Shown here: positions 38,784-46,653 of the stretch, one piece after another
How positions within the stretch are numbered: position 1 is the stretch's first letter
How the letters are laid out: each line of letters begins with the position of its first letter
Source: Pseudomonas sp. CROZ-RG-20F-R04-15
GTDB lineage: Bacteria > Pseudomonadota > Gammaproteobacteria > Pseudomonadales > Pseudomonadaceae
Direction: 5' to 3'
DNA: 64,000 nt
Assembly (NCBI RefSeq): GCF_022662375.1
Contig: NZ_JAKNQL010000006.1
Coordinates: 62,001-126,000, forward strand
Notes under the pieces: model-generated
Told to the model about the DNA's origin: nothing
The model's input: only the letters and a program-made list of their open reading frames with translations
The model's database searches: none
Made by a program: the position numbers and the translations under genes

Positions 38784-39743
38784 GTGCGAGCATTTAGAAT
38801 TATTTTAGCAATGCTGATCGCCGCTCTTTCTGCAAACAGCTCAGCACATTCGCGAACAAATGAATCAACCCTGGGAGTGGTGTTATACAACCAGCTAAAA
38901 TTAGACTTGGCGATTCGCGAACTAAAAAAAGAGGCCGACTCGGGAAATGTGAATTCACAGTATTACTTTGCCGAGGCACTTCGAAAGCGAAGCCGGTACA
39001 TGACTGCTGAAGCGCAGCAATGGTACGAAACCGCTGCGGATAATGGATCTATATTTGCCATGATTCAGCTAGGCCGCCAAAACGACGACCTCTGCAGAAA
39101 AATGACCAATTGTCCCGCGAATAAAAAATCAAGCGCTGATTGGTTGATTCAGGCTAAAACAATTGCATCAGGCACAGACACCCCTGAGTCTTTGTATTTA
39201 ATGTATGAAATAACTTTCGATCGTACTTGGTTGGAAAAATCTGCAAACGCAGGTTATGCGCTCGCGCAATATTGGATGGCCGTCGGTGATCGACAAGGTG
39301 AGGGATTTTTTCTTATGCCTGGAAAACGTGATGAGGCCATCAGCAAATGGCTGAAAGCTGCCTCTGAAGGCGGCAACCCAAAAGCAATGATGGAATACAT
39401 TGAGATCCTGTATAAGAAAGGCGATCTTGAAGGGGTGCGCCATTGGCTGGAGGCAGCAGCTGAAACGGGCGATCAAAAAGCAATTAGCAGTTATGGCTCT
39501 TACATTGCCCATGCACCCGACCAAGTTGGTTATCCCCTCGACCTTGTTAAAGGTTATGCACTGATTAGCCTTCTGAAAGAGCTGGATGGTGGAGGCGCCA
39601 TTCAAGATTTCGTTCAAGATACTCTCGAAGAAATTGGAAGCAAAATTACACCTGAACAGATAGAAGGCTCAAAAGCTGTCGCTGAGGAATGGAAAACCAC
39701 TCACCCACCGCTCTCCTTCTTTCCAGAGAAACTTGGCAGATAA
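38784..39743 (+). CDS. exported Sel1-repeat protein B2 (putative immunity)
   Basis: A 319-residue paralogue of B1 with GTG start at 38784, 5 nt after A2, the same spacing as A1-B1. Signal peptide MRAFRIILAMLIAALSANSSAHS. Conserved blocks with B1 include YYFAEALRKRSRYMT, AEAQQWYETAADNGSI and YALAQYWMAVGDRQGEGFF. It completes a tandem duplication of a two-gene unit. Confidence 0.82.
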   Translation: MRAFRIILAMLIAALSANSSAHSRTNESTLGVVLYNQLKLDLAIRELKKEADSGNVNSQYYFAEALRKRSRYMTAEAQQWYETAADNGSIFAMIQLGRQNDDLCRKMTNCPANKKSSADWLIQAKTIASGTDTPESLYLMYEITFDRTWLEKSANAGYALAQYWMAVGDRQGEGFFLMPGKRDEAISKWLKAASEGGNPKAMMEYIEILYKKGDLEGVRHWLEAAAETGDQKAISSYGSYIAHAPDQVGYPLDLVKGYALISLLKELDGGGAIQDFVQDTLEEIGSKITPEQIEGSKAVAEEWKTTHPPLSFFPEKLGR

Positions 39744-39841
39744 ATGGCTGAAACATTAAAAATTCAAGCAAGAAATCATTAAGCATCATCTAAAATTTAA
39801 TACTAAATTTCTAGATCTCAAGCCAGGAACCCGAAGGCTAC

Positions 39842-40315
39842 ATGATCGATATTTTGAAAGATACACACCTCAGAAAAAGCTGGCGACGACGAAAAATAGC
39901 TCTTAGTGTGGTGGCTTTACTATTTTGCTACGCCACCCCGAAGATTCTGGAGCTACTACGTACCCCTGGTGCCATGCTGACGTCATCGAATTACACGGAT
40001 CGCCCAATTTCTTTCTTTTCAGTAAATGATTTTGGGGGTGGCAATCTTTCTGCAATGGGCGGTGGAGGGATTGTTTGTTGCAGGAAAATCGAAGGGAAAT
40101 CGGTTCGGGTTGCCTGGACTCTCGGCCGAACTGGCGATCAGCTAAGGAAAGGTGTGCAGAAAGAAGATCACGAGTTAAACGTGCCTCTACCTCACCGAGC
40201 GCGAGGCGATGATTATCTGCACGTTCGTTTTTTACCCGGAAACGCAGTTGAGCTGAAATGGAGTCCTAACTTGATCAGTCCATTTGATTCTGAACCGAGT
40301 ACGACCGGGCCCTAG
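39842..40315 (+). CDS. DUF3304-like membrane-anchored protein 1
   Basis: A 157-residue protein with a basic N-terminus (SWRRRK), one TM/signal-anchor (IALSVVALLFCYATPKIL), then RTPGAML and a signature NLSAMGGGGIVCCRKIEGKSVRVAWT. The GGGGI-x-CC block matches DUF3304 proteins, common beside T6SS effector genes in Pseudomonas. It probably faces the periplasm. Function is unknown; accessory immunity is a guess from location. Confidence 0.65.
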   Translation: MIDILKDTHLRKSWRRRKIALSVVALLFCYATPKILELLRTPGAMLTSSNYTDRPISFFSVNDFGGGNLSAMGGGGIVCCRKIEGKSVRVAWTLGRTGDQLRKGVQKEDHELNVPLPHRARGDDYLHVRFLPGNAVELKWSPNLISPFDSEPSTTGP

Positions 40316-40387
40316 CTGATCGGCATTGTCACTCTCAAAACAGAATCCAGCCGTAGAATATAAGTACAACTCTCTGCTTTGGACCTT

Positions 40388-40885
40388 ATGCGCGTGATAG
40401 ATATTGCTGCGGACGCCAGCCGGAAACAAACATGGCGACGAAGACGAATAGTCCTAGCTGTACTGGCTGTGCTGCTTAGCTACGCCACCCCCAAAATCCT
40501 CGCACTGTTCCGCACGCCAGGTGCAATGGTGACTTCGGAAAACCATATGGAACGACCGATTTTCAGTTTCTGGGTCAATGAATTTTGGGGTGGGAACCTT
40601 TTTGCCAACGGCGGCGGTGGAATAATGTGCTGCGCCAAATTTGAGGGAGACACAGTCAAAGTCACCTGGATATTGGACATGACCAAACAGCAGCAAATAC
40701 AGGGCGCGGTAGAAGAGCGCCATGAAGTTCAGCTTTCGCTTCCCCAGCGTGGCCGAAACGATCAGTACCTGCATGTGCGCTTTGATCCGGGTAATAAAGT
40801 TCGGCTCGGATGGAGTGCTGACCTCTTCAGCCCCTTCGAATCAAGCCCAACCAAGGCTGTTTCGGAAAGCATTGAAGTGCAGTAA
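40388..40885 (+). CDS. DUF3304-like membrane-anchored protein 2
   Basis: About 165 residues from ATG 40388 (a TTG lies 9 nt upstream). It is a tandem paralogue of the previous gene: RRRRIVLAVLAVLLSYATPKILALFRTPGAM, then GGNLFANGGGGIMCCAKFEGDTVKVTWI and QYLHVRFDPGNKVRLGWS. Same topology. The two are 72 bp apart and co-oriented with the effector island. Confidence 0.65.
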   Translation: MRVIDIAADASRKQTWRRRRIVLAVLAVLLSYATPKILALFRTPGAMVTSENHMERPIFSFWVNEFWGGNLFANGGGGIMCCAKFEGDTVKVTWILDMTKQQQIQGAVEERHEVQLSLPQRGRNDQYLHVRFDPGNKVRLGWSADLFSPFESSPTKAVSESIEVQ

Positions 40886-40920
40886 GAATATGTGATTCAG
40901 CGAGGTGCCCATGTCCGATC

Positions 40921-41072
40921 ATGAAGATATTGATCTGCGTGACAGTGCTTGTGGCTGCTTTTCTGACTTTTCTAGTTTATGAGCGAATTCGGGCGCCCGG
41001 TGCTGCCCTTGCCATGCTGAAACACGGGTCGTTTCTCACTCCGTCCCGTGGTTGCGTCCTTTCAATTTCTCA
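40921..41072 (+). pseudogene. truncated third DUF3304-like copy
   Basis: ATG 40921 opens a hydrophobic N-terminus (VTVLVAAFLTFLVYERIRAPGAALAML) like the anchor plus RTPGAM of the two upstream genes. After about 50 codons similarity stops and the frame runs antisense through the gene at 41073-41369. The GGGGI-x-CC block is absent, so this looks like a remnant cut at the island's edge. Confidence 0.5.
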
Positions 41073-41369
41073 TCAAACCGGCGCGGTCCAACTCAACATC
41101 TGCTGCTGCGCCACCTGCAGCAAATCATTGCCATCCTGCGTCAGCAGGTACAGCGCATGGGTGATGTGTGGAATGTCTTGCACGTCGGCGTGCTTGAAGC
41201 ACAGGCAATGCAGGGTTTCGAGCAGGTCGGCGGCGGCGCGGATGCGCTGGACGGCGGCTTCGAGGATGTCTTTCGGGTTGGCCTGGGTGTCGATGAGCAG
41301 TGTCGGGGTTTCGGTGACGTTGCTGCTGAGGGGGAGATAGCGGTTTTGAAGCGGTTTAATTATTGGCAT
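41073..41369 (-). CDS. small helical protein, possibly DUF6124/DUF3077-like
   Basis: A 98-residue protein, ATG 41369. After a variable N-terminus it holds TPTLLIDTQANPKDILEAAVQ, RIRAAADLLETLHCLCFK and HALYLLTQDGNDLLQVAQQQML, predicted helices patterned like the short Pseudomonas DUF6124/DUF3077 proteins. Its 3' end abuts the DUF3304 remnant. Function unknown. It is preceded on its own strand by a long gene-free leader. Confidence 0.5.
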   Translation of the reverse strand: MPIIKPLQNRYLPLSSNVTETPTLLIDTQANPKDILEAAVQRIRAAADLLETLHCLCFKHADVQDIPHITHALYLLTQDGNDLLQVAQQQMLSWTAPV

Positions 41370-41865
41370 TTTGATTACTCAACTGTATTAGAGGGTAACC
41401 GCCATAGCCGTGACCAAACGGTGGGAGGCGGCCGTGTACAGGCTTGGTCAACCGAGAACAGTTCAAAACTCAGCTCGCCCGAAGGCGTCCTGCACACAGC
41501 CGCCACTGCAATGCACTCCACGGATTAGGTAATCCGAGCGGTGCAAATGATGGCACATATGCAATGAACTTTTCTCAGGTGACCAAACCCGAACCACTGA
41601 TTTTGCAGCGGCAACCGACAATAACCGCCCCGCTCCAGCCGCCGAAAGCAGACAAGGCACCAGCCTTTGTAGGAATTCGCCAAACCTTCCAAAGAAAACC
41701 GCCGCACTCCCTGACAGCCGGCGTTCAGCTCGGTTAACCATCCCTTAACGCCGTGGTCAAAAACTCTACTGAACCGCACGCCCTCAGCCATTTTGGCTGT
41801 TGCCCAGTGCGGCAGGTTCGGGTGCATCACGCCGAACTCTAGAACCGCCACACGGGAGTCCTTTC
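41370..41865. other. gene-free region with hairpins
   Basis: About 500 bp without a convincing gene. Frames exist on both strands but lack coding character. Inverted repeats are present: GACCAA at 41412 with TTGGTC at 41444, and CGGATTAGGTAATCCG at 41521-41536. It could be the 5' leader of the minus-strand gene at 41369. On the right it must hold the promoter of the DUF2790 gene. Confidence 0.45.
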
Positions 41866-42135
41866 ATGAACATTCGTCCTTTATTGCTCAGCGTCGCCCT
41901 CGCCTGCACCGCGTTCGCCGGGCTGGCCCAGGCCAATGACACCTCTGCCACGTCCAAAGCCGTGCCGTATGAGTACGGCATGCCGCTGCATGTGGCCAAG
42001 GTGGTGTCGTTGACCGAGCCGCCAACACAAACGTGCAAAGTGATTACGGCCGACATGAAGTACATCGACAATGCCGGTAAGCCTGAGGAAATCAGCTATC
42101 GGAAATTGTCTGACGCGTGCAACTTCCAGAACTGA
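41866..42135 (+). CDS. DUF2790 small exported protein
   Basis: An 89-residue secreted protein with a clear signal peptide (IRPLLLSVALACTAFAGLAQA, cleaved near 23). The mature part carries YEYGMPLHVAKVVSLTEPPTQTC and MKYIDNAGKPEEISYRKLSDAC, typical of DUF2790. Two Cys could form one disulfide. GGGAG lies 8 nt before ATG 41866. These genes often respond to metals or stress in pseudomonads, but nothing here shows that. Confidence 0.85.
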   Translation: MNIRPLLLSVALACTAFAGLAQANDTSATSKAVPYEYGMPLHVAKVVSLTEPPTQTCKVITADMKYIDNAGKPEEISYRKLSDACNFQN

Positions 42136-42224
42136 CAGAAACGTCTGATTTGCGGGTTTGCGGTAGGCGTGGGGAGTTTCGGCGGTTATGCTCGGAGCCC
42201 TCCTCACTGCCGCAAGGATTCGCC

Positions 42225-42623
42225 ATGCAGTTGTCGTTTCGCACGTTGTCGGGCTTCACGTGTTCGTTGTGTTTCTTGCTTGCGTTGGCTTGGGGCGTCT
42301 TCCCGGAGAGGCTGCTGGCGATCTGGAGCATCGAGTATTCCGACGCTGCCGGGTTTGTCGCGCGGCGCAGCGCGGTGCTGTTTGCGGCGTTGGGGGTGAT
42401 GTTTTATCTGGTGCGCAACGCACCGCCGTCGCTGGGGCGCAATGCGCTGAGCAACGGGTTTATCGTCGGTTGTTTTGGTTTGGCGGTACTGGGATTTGCG
42501 GAATGGCTCAACGGTCATGCCGGCCCCGGGATTTTGCTCGCGGTGCTGGTCGAGTTCGCGCTGGGCCTTGGTTTTGTGCAGGCCCGGCGCGTGACGGTCG
42601 AACTGGGTGAAACGGTGCGTTAA
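42225..42623 (+). CDS. small four-helix membrane protein, unknown
   Basis: A 132-residue protein with about four hydrophobic helices (TCSLCFLLALAWGVFP, RSAVLFAALGVMFYLV, GFIVGCFGLAVLGFAEWL, ILLAVLVEFALGLGFV). AAGGA 6 nt before ATG 42225 decides the start; the upstream frame overlaps the previous gene. No family recognised with certainty. Its stop overlaps that of the convergent DUF1652 gene. Confidence 0.75.
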   Translation: MQLSFRTLSGFTCSLCFLLALAWGVFPERLLAIWSIEYSDAAGFVARRSAVLFAALGVMFYLVRNAPPSLGRNALSNGFIVGCFGLAVLGFAEWLNGHAGPGILLAVLVEFALGLGFVQARRVTVELGETVR

Positions 42624-42889
42624 ACGGCTCTGGAGCGTGGGCTGTAGTGATGTTGCACAGCTTGCTTGTTCAGATCCGAACGCAACCCGGCGATCAGTTC
42701 ATTGATTTCACGACAGCCATTGAGGTGGCTGGCGTCGATGCCGCTGACCAGCAGATCGACCTGATCGGTCTGGTGATCGCCGAAAACCTTGACGGTCATC
42801 GACAAGTCCGGCGACAGCGTGCACTGGCAGCGTTTCGGCAGAAAACTGCTTTCAATGATATTGCGTAGTTCCAAGGCAGACAGAAACAT
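42620..42889 (-). CDS. DUF1652 protein
   Basis: An 89-residue protein whose opening [22 protein letters not shown] is diagnostic of the Pseudomonas DUF1652 family. It continues [24 protein letters not shown]. Function unknown, no signal peptide. AAGGAGAGGG precedes ATG 42889. Confidence 0.85.
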   Translation of the reverse strand: MFLSALELRNIIESSFLPKRCQCTLSPDLSMTVKVFGDHQTDQVDLLVSGIDASHLNGCREINELIAGLRSDLNKQAVQHHYSPRSRAV

Positions 42890-43136
42890 GGCGAAACCCT
42901 CTCCTTACTGTGAGATGCCAATCAAGTATTCACGCTGACCGTTGCGGCCCCTGCACGGGTGTGTCCCCGCTGTTTCCCTGGGTGCGACAAACGGTGGTAC
43001 TGCGAAATGCCCATTGGAGTGTAGGCGCCCAAGGCCGGTGCGCCGCACTGAAAAGACGCATAAAGCGTGCCTTTCATCGGTTCATTTTCACCCTCATGAA
43101 ATCAAGCACTTGGCGGCAGTGCCAGTATTTGGCTGC

Positions 43137-43180
43137 TTGCAAATTGCAAGAATGGCCCCGGCCGGCACTGCAATTTGCAA
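43137..43180. promoter_or_regulatory. 12-bp inverted repeat upstream of ecotin
   Basis: TTGCAAATTGCA (43137-43148) is matched by its exact complement TGCAATTTGCAA (43169-43180) around a GC-rich 20-bp spacer. A further TTGCAA lies at 43192. It is within the 368-bp gap before ecotin, about 80-120 bp from its start, so it could be an operator. The rest of that gap holds no gene I can support. Confidence 0.5.
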
Positions 43181-43257
43181 CTCGACGCTGGTTTGCAATC
43201 ACGGCCTATGACGGTAAGAATGCCCGTTATCCACCCTACACCCGCACGGAGGCTTCC

Positions 43258-43743
43258 ATGGGTTCTTTCCGCGTTTGCGCGACCACCGGGCTGATCATCG
43301 CCAGCCTGTCCACCCTCGCCCACGCCGCCAAGCTTGAAGATGTTGCGCCGTACCCGAAGGCTGAAGCCGGATTCACCCGCCAGGTCATTCACTTGCCCAA
43401 GCAAGAGCAGGAAGAAAACTTCCAGGTGGAAATCCTCGCTGGCAAAACGCTTGAAGTGGCTTGCAACCGTCAGCGTTTGGGCGGTGTTCTCGATGAGAAG
43501 AATCTTGAAGGCTGGGGTTATCCGTTCTATCGACTGGAAAAGGTCATCGGGCCGATGAGCACGATGATGGCCTGTCCGCCCGGCAACCAGAAGAAACGCG
43601 CGTTCGTGCCGGTCGTCGGTGACGGTTTCATGTTGCGTTACAACAGCAAGTTGCCGGTCGTGGTGTATGCGCCGTCGGACGTCGAAGTGCGTTATCGCAT
43701 CTGGTCAGCCTCGGACAAAGTCGGTACAGCCCTGCAGGAATAA
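43258..43743 (+). CDS. eco: ecotin, periplasmic serine protease inhibitor
   Basis: A 161-residue ecotin. Signal peptide about 1-23 ([17 protein letters not shown]). Hallmarks: [42 protein letters not shown] and the reactive loop [16 protein letters not shown], with Met as P1 and the flanking Cys that forms the loop disulfide. Ecotin dimers block trypsin-fold proteases, including host neutrophil elastase. ATG 43258 is chosen for GGAGG upstream; longer in-frame starts lack the signal peptide. Confidence 0.95.
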   Translation: MGSFRVCATTGLIIASLSTLAHAAKLEDVAPYPKAEAGFTRQVIHLPKQEQEENFQVEILAGKTLEVACNRQRLGGVLDEKNLEGWGYPFYRLEKVIGPMSTMMACPPGNQKKRAFVPVVGDGFMLRYNSKLPVVVYAPSDVEVRYRIWSASDKVGTALQE

Positions 43744-43764
43744 CCCGAACAAGGAGTGTGTTAC

Positions 43765-44070
43765 TTGATTACCTGCCACGTCCGGTATGTCATTGATCCG
43801 TACCAATTGCCTGAGTTCGAGGCCTACGCCAAGGCCTGGCTCGGCATCGTCGAGCGCTTGGGCGGCACGCATCACGGTTATTTCCTGCCGTCCGAGGGCG
43901 CAAGCAATATCGCTTATTGCCTGTTCAGTTTTCCGTCACTGGCGGATTACGAAAGCTATCGGCACATCGCGATGACTGACCCGGAAAGCACCGCACTGGT
44001 GGCCAGCCTGGTCGAGCAGAAGTTCATCGTCAGCTACGAGCGCAGCTTCCTGCGCCCGTTGCTGCCGTAA
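43765..44070 (+). CDS. NIPSNAP-family protein
   Basis: About 101 residues starting at TTG 43765, 9 nt after AAGGAG; the GTG at 43756 is too close to that site. ITCHVRYVIDPYQLPEFEAYAKAWL opens a dimeric alpha/beta barrel of the NIPSNAP type, followed by GTHHGYFLP. Role unknown. It follows ecotin by 21 nt and may be co-transcribed. Confidence 0.82.
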   Translation: MITCHVRYVIDPYQLPEFEAYAKAWLGIVERLGGTHHGYFLPSEGASNIAYCLFSFPSLADYESYRHIAMTDPESTALVASLVEQKFIVSYERSFLRPLLP

Positions 44071-44076
44071 ACCGCT

Positions 44077-45090
44077 TCACGCCGAGACGCTGCAGACTGC
44101 GGCGCGCTCGGCGACATGGCGCAGGCTGTCGAAGTTGATATTGGCGCCCGAGTCGATCGCCACGAATGTCTGCTCGCGCACCCCGGTTCGCGCTACATAC
44201 TGCTTGATCCCAGCCACGGCCAGGGCGCCGGAAGGTTCGGTGATCGAGCGGGTATCGTCGTAGATATTCTTGATCGCCGCACAGAGATCGTCGTTGCTGA
44301 CGGTGATTACCTCGTCGACGCAAAAGCGGCACACCTCAAAGCCGAACGCGCCGATCTGCGCGACCGCCACGCCATCGGCGAAGGTGCCAACATTCGGCAG
44401 CACCACACGCTGATCCGCTTCCAGCGCGGCCTTCAGGCACGCTGAGTGTTCGGATTCGACGCCGATGATCCGCACTTCCGGGCGCAGGTATTTGACGTAG
44501 GCCGCGATGCCGGCGATCAGACCGCCACCGCCCACCGGGATAAAAATCGCATCCAGTGTGCCTTGATGCTGGCGGAGGATTTCCATGGCCACGGTGCCCT
44601 GCCCGGCGATCACCTCCGGGTCATCGAACGGAGACACGAAGGTTCGCCCGCTCTGTTCCGCCAGTTGCAGCGCATGGGCCAGCGCGAACGGGAAACTCTC
44701 GCCGTGCAGCAACGCTTCAGCACCGCGACTGCGCACACCCAGCACTTTCAGCTCTGGCGTTGTCGCTGGCATGACGATGGTCGCCGCGATCCCCAGTTCG
44801 CGCGCTGCCAGCGCCACGCCTTGCGCGTGATTGCCGGCCGAGGCGGTAATCACCCCGCGCGCCTTCTGCTCGTCACTGAGTTGCACCAGTTTGTTGTAGG
44901 CACCACGGATCTTGAAGGAGAACGTCGGTTGCAGGTCTTCACGCTTGAGCAGAATCCGGTTGCCCAGCGCCTCCGACAGCGCCGGCGCCGCTTGCAAAGG
45001 CGTGCGCACCGCGAGGTCGTACACCGGCGCGGCGAGGATCTTTTTCACGTAGTGCTCAAGCAGGGTTTGCTGATCGGGGCTGTGTGGCAT
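44077..45090 (-). CDS. ilvA: threonine dehydratase, short form without ACT domains
   Basis: A 337-residue fold-type II PLP enzyme deaminating threonine to 2-oxobutyrate for isoleucine synthesis. PLP Lys is in TFSFKIRGAYNKL; SAGNHAQGVALAA binds substrate and VGGGGLIAGIA binds phosphate. It stops at LRHVAERAA, just where biosynthetic IlvA continues into two ACT-like regulatory domains, so feedback inhibition by isoleucine is probably absent or altered. GGAG precedes ATG 45090. An attenuator-like leader lies upstream. Confidence 0.9.
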   Translation of the reverse strand: MPHSPDQQTLLEHYVKKILAAPVYDLAVRTPLQAAPALSEALGNRILLKREDLQPTFSFKIRGAYNKLVQLSDEQKARGVITASAGNHAQGVALAARELGIAATIVMPATTPELKVLGVRSRGAEALLHGESFPFALAHALQLAEQSGRTFVSPFDDPEVIAGQGTVAMEILRQHQGTLDAIFIPVGGGGLIAGIAAYVKYLRPEVRIIGVESEHSACLKAALEADQRVVLPNVGTFADGVAVAQIGAFGFEVCRFCVDEVITVSNDDLCAAIKNIYDDTRSITEPSGALAVAGIKQYVARTGVREQTFVAIDSGANINFDSLRHVAERAAVCSVSA

Positions 45091-45132
45091 GGTCGTCTCC
45101 TGACATTTTTCAAAACCCAAAAGACAGAAAGT

Positions 45133-45156
45133 AAAAACCCGCCTCTAGGGCGGGTT
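45133..45156 (-). terminator. Rho-independent attenuator hairpin before ilvA
   Basis: On the minus strand an 8-bp perfect stem (AACCCGCC/GGCGGGTT) with a 5-nt loop is followed at once by a run of U. It lies between the leader peptide and the ilvA ribosome-binding site, so it would stop transcription before the gene. Confidence 0.85.
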
Positions 45157-45174
45157 GGGTGCTGCAGTCGTGAG

Positions 45175-45240
45175 CTAGCCCGCCAAATAAGGAATGGCGG
45201 TAATAATCATTGGCTGGCAGCGCGATACAGTCGAAGTCAT
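45175..45240 (-). CDS. leader peptide of ilvA attenuator
   Basis: A 21-codon frame, ATG 45240 to TAG 45175. Its middle reads QPMIITAIPY, three Ile and one Thr codon clustered, the amino acids linked to IlvA. The codons just after (ACCGCC, then GGCGGG at the end) form the 1:2 hairpin; GGCGGG can instead pair with the CCCGCC of the terminator stem. Its Shine-Dalgarno is weak. Too short for routine gene finders. Confidence 0.65.
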   Translation of the reverse strand: MTSTVSRCQPMIITAIPYLAG

Positions 45241-45339
45241 GGACTGGAAACTAGCCTGCGCGCTAATGGCAAGTCAATGGCCAATTTTGCGTGGTGACGT
45301 TAGTCTGGCGACTCTCTCATCACCCCAAGGAAGGATTGC

Positions 45340-45678
45340 ATGATGTCTATCGCCCTGCCCCTCACGGCTTTGCTCGCTTTTACCGGCTACACCGTTTCGG
45401 TGATGCTGCAGGCTGAACAGTCGTTGATCGATTTTGGCATCAGCCTGATGTCGCGGCCTGATACCGCGCAGGTGGTGATTGATCTGTATCTGCTGGCCAC
45501 GCTGGCCGGCGTGTGGATGGTCAAGGATGCCCGGTCGCGGGGGCAATCGGTCTGGTCGGTGATGCCTTATTTGGTGTTGACGGCGGTTTTCGTGTCGATC
45601 GGGCCGTTGTTGTATCTGGTGGTGCGTGGGGTTCGCGAGCGCCGGAAGGCGGTGGCAAAGTGCAGCCAGATACTATGA
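45340..45678 (+). CDS. DUF2834 membrane protein
   Basis: A 112-residue protein with three hydrophobic helices. [26 protein letters not shown] and [16 protein letters not shown] match DUF2834. Start is ATG 45340 or the adjacent ATG 45343; AAGGA favours the second slightly. Function unknown; its 3' end converges on the methyltransferase gene. Confidence 0.8.
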   Translation: MMSIALPLTALLAFTGYTVSVMLQAEQSLIDFGISLMSRPDTAQVVIDLYLLATLAGVWMVKDARSRGQSVWSVMPYLVLTAVFVSIGPLLYLVVRGVRERRKAVAKCSQIL

Positions 45679-45727
45679 ACACCTGAAACCCCAGCAGGCT
45701 CACTTCTACACTGGAATGTCATGGCAT

Positions 45728-46501
45728 TCAGCCCTTTTTTACGGCAACGAACGCGGCGGTTTCGTAAGGCACCGTCACCACATCCCTGCCGCGCAACTCT
45801 GGCTCAGCGGCAATCAACCCGCGAATCTGCTCATCGACCTTCGCCCGCTGCGCTTCCGGCAGCGCGGCGATGAAACTGGTCGAGCGCACGCGGTTGAAGA
45901 TCACGTCTTCCTGCAAGCCAGTATGGCCGTGGTGAAACCGTTCGACCTGTAGCGGCGCGAACGCCGGGTGCGGAAACGCTGTGCGCCAGGCACCGGTGTA
46001 ATAGCGTGGCGTGTCACCCTCCAGCGCATTGACGATAGCGTCCAGTTTCGGCACCCAACTGACCTGGGTGTCGCGCAGGTTCCAGATCAGCCCCAACCTG
46101 CCACCGGGCTTGAGCACCCGGGCAATCTCCGTCAGTGCCTCGGCACTGGCGAACCAGTGAAACGCTTGCGCGCAGATCACCACATCCACCGAAGCATCCG
46201 GCAACGGCAAGTCAGTCGCCGTGCCGCTCACCGCCAGCACTTCAGGCCAGGCGTCCGCGAGCTTTTCCAGCATTTGCGCCACCGGCTCAACCGCGATCAC
46301 TTGCGCCCCCGTCGCCACCAGACGCCCGGTGAACTTACCGGTGCCGGCGCCCAGATCAATCACCGTTTTATGCCCATCCAGGCCCAGCGTCGCGGTCAGC
46401 CACTGACTAACCTGCGGCGGATAATCCGGCCGCCCTTTGACGTAGGTGTCGGCGGCAGTTTTGTAGCCGGCAGCGGCTGAGTGATGAACATGGTCGGTCA
46501 T
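45728..46501 (-). CDS. class I SAM-dependent methyltransferase
   Basis: A 257-residue Rossmann-fold methyltransferase (Methyltransf_11 type). Motif I is TVIDLGAGTGKFTGRLVA, then VIAVEPVAQML, PDASVDVVICAQAFHWF and LKPGGRLGLIWNLRD. Substrate is unknown. ATG 46501 precedes the conserved HSAAAGYKTAADTYVKGRPDYP; the frame extends to 46642 with no support. Confidence 0.88.
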   Translation of the reverse strand: MTDHVHHSAAAGYKTAADTYVKGRPDYPPQVSQWLTATLGLDGHKTVIDLGAGTGKFTGRLVATGAQVIAVEPVAQMLEKLADAWPEVLAVSGTATDLPLPDASVDVVICAQAFHWFASAEALTEIARVLKPGGRLGLIWNLRDTQVSWVPKLDAIVNALEGDTPRYYTGAWRTAFPHPAFAPLQVERFHHGHTGLQEDVIFNRVRSTSFIAALPEAQRAKVDEQIRGLIAAEPELRGRDVVTVPYETAAFVAVKKG

Positions 46502-46653
46502 GGCAACGCTCCTTACGGCAAAACATCGGATCGACGGCAGACGCTGACGAGCATAGCGCTTGAATTTACCCCTGCCCTGAACAGTCACTGACAATGCAAT
46601 GAATAAAAATTCACCCTTGGGTGTTAACTCAACATTACCCATGAGGATGACCC

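Noticed and set aside
41444..41851. Short frames on both strands between the small helical gene and DUF2790
   Set aside because: No ribosome-binding site, no recognisable family and unlikely residue composition; treated as non-coding.
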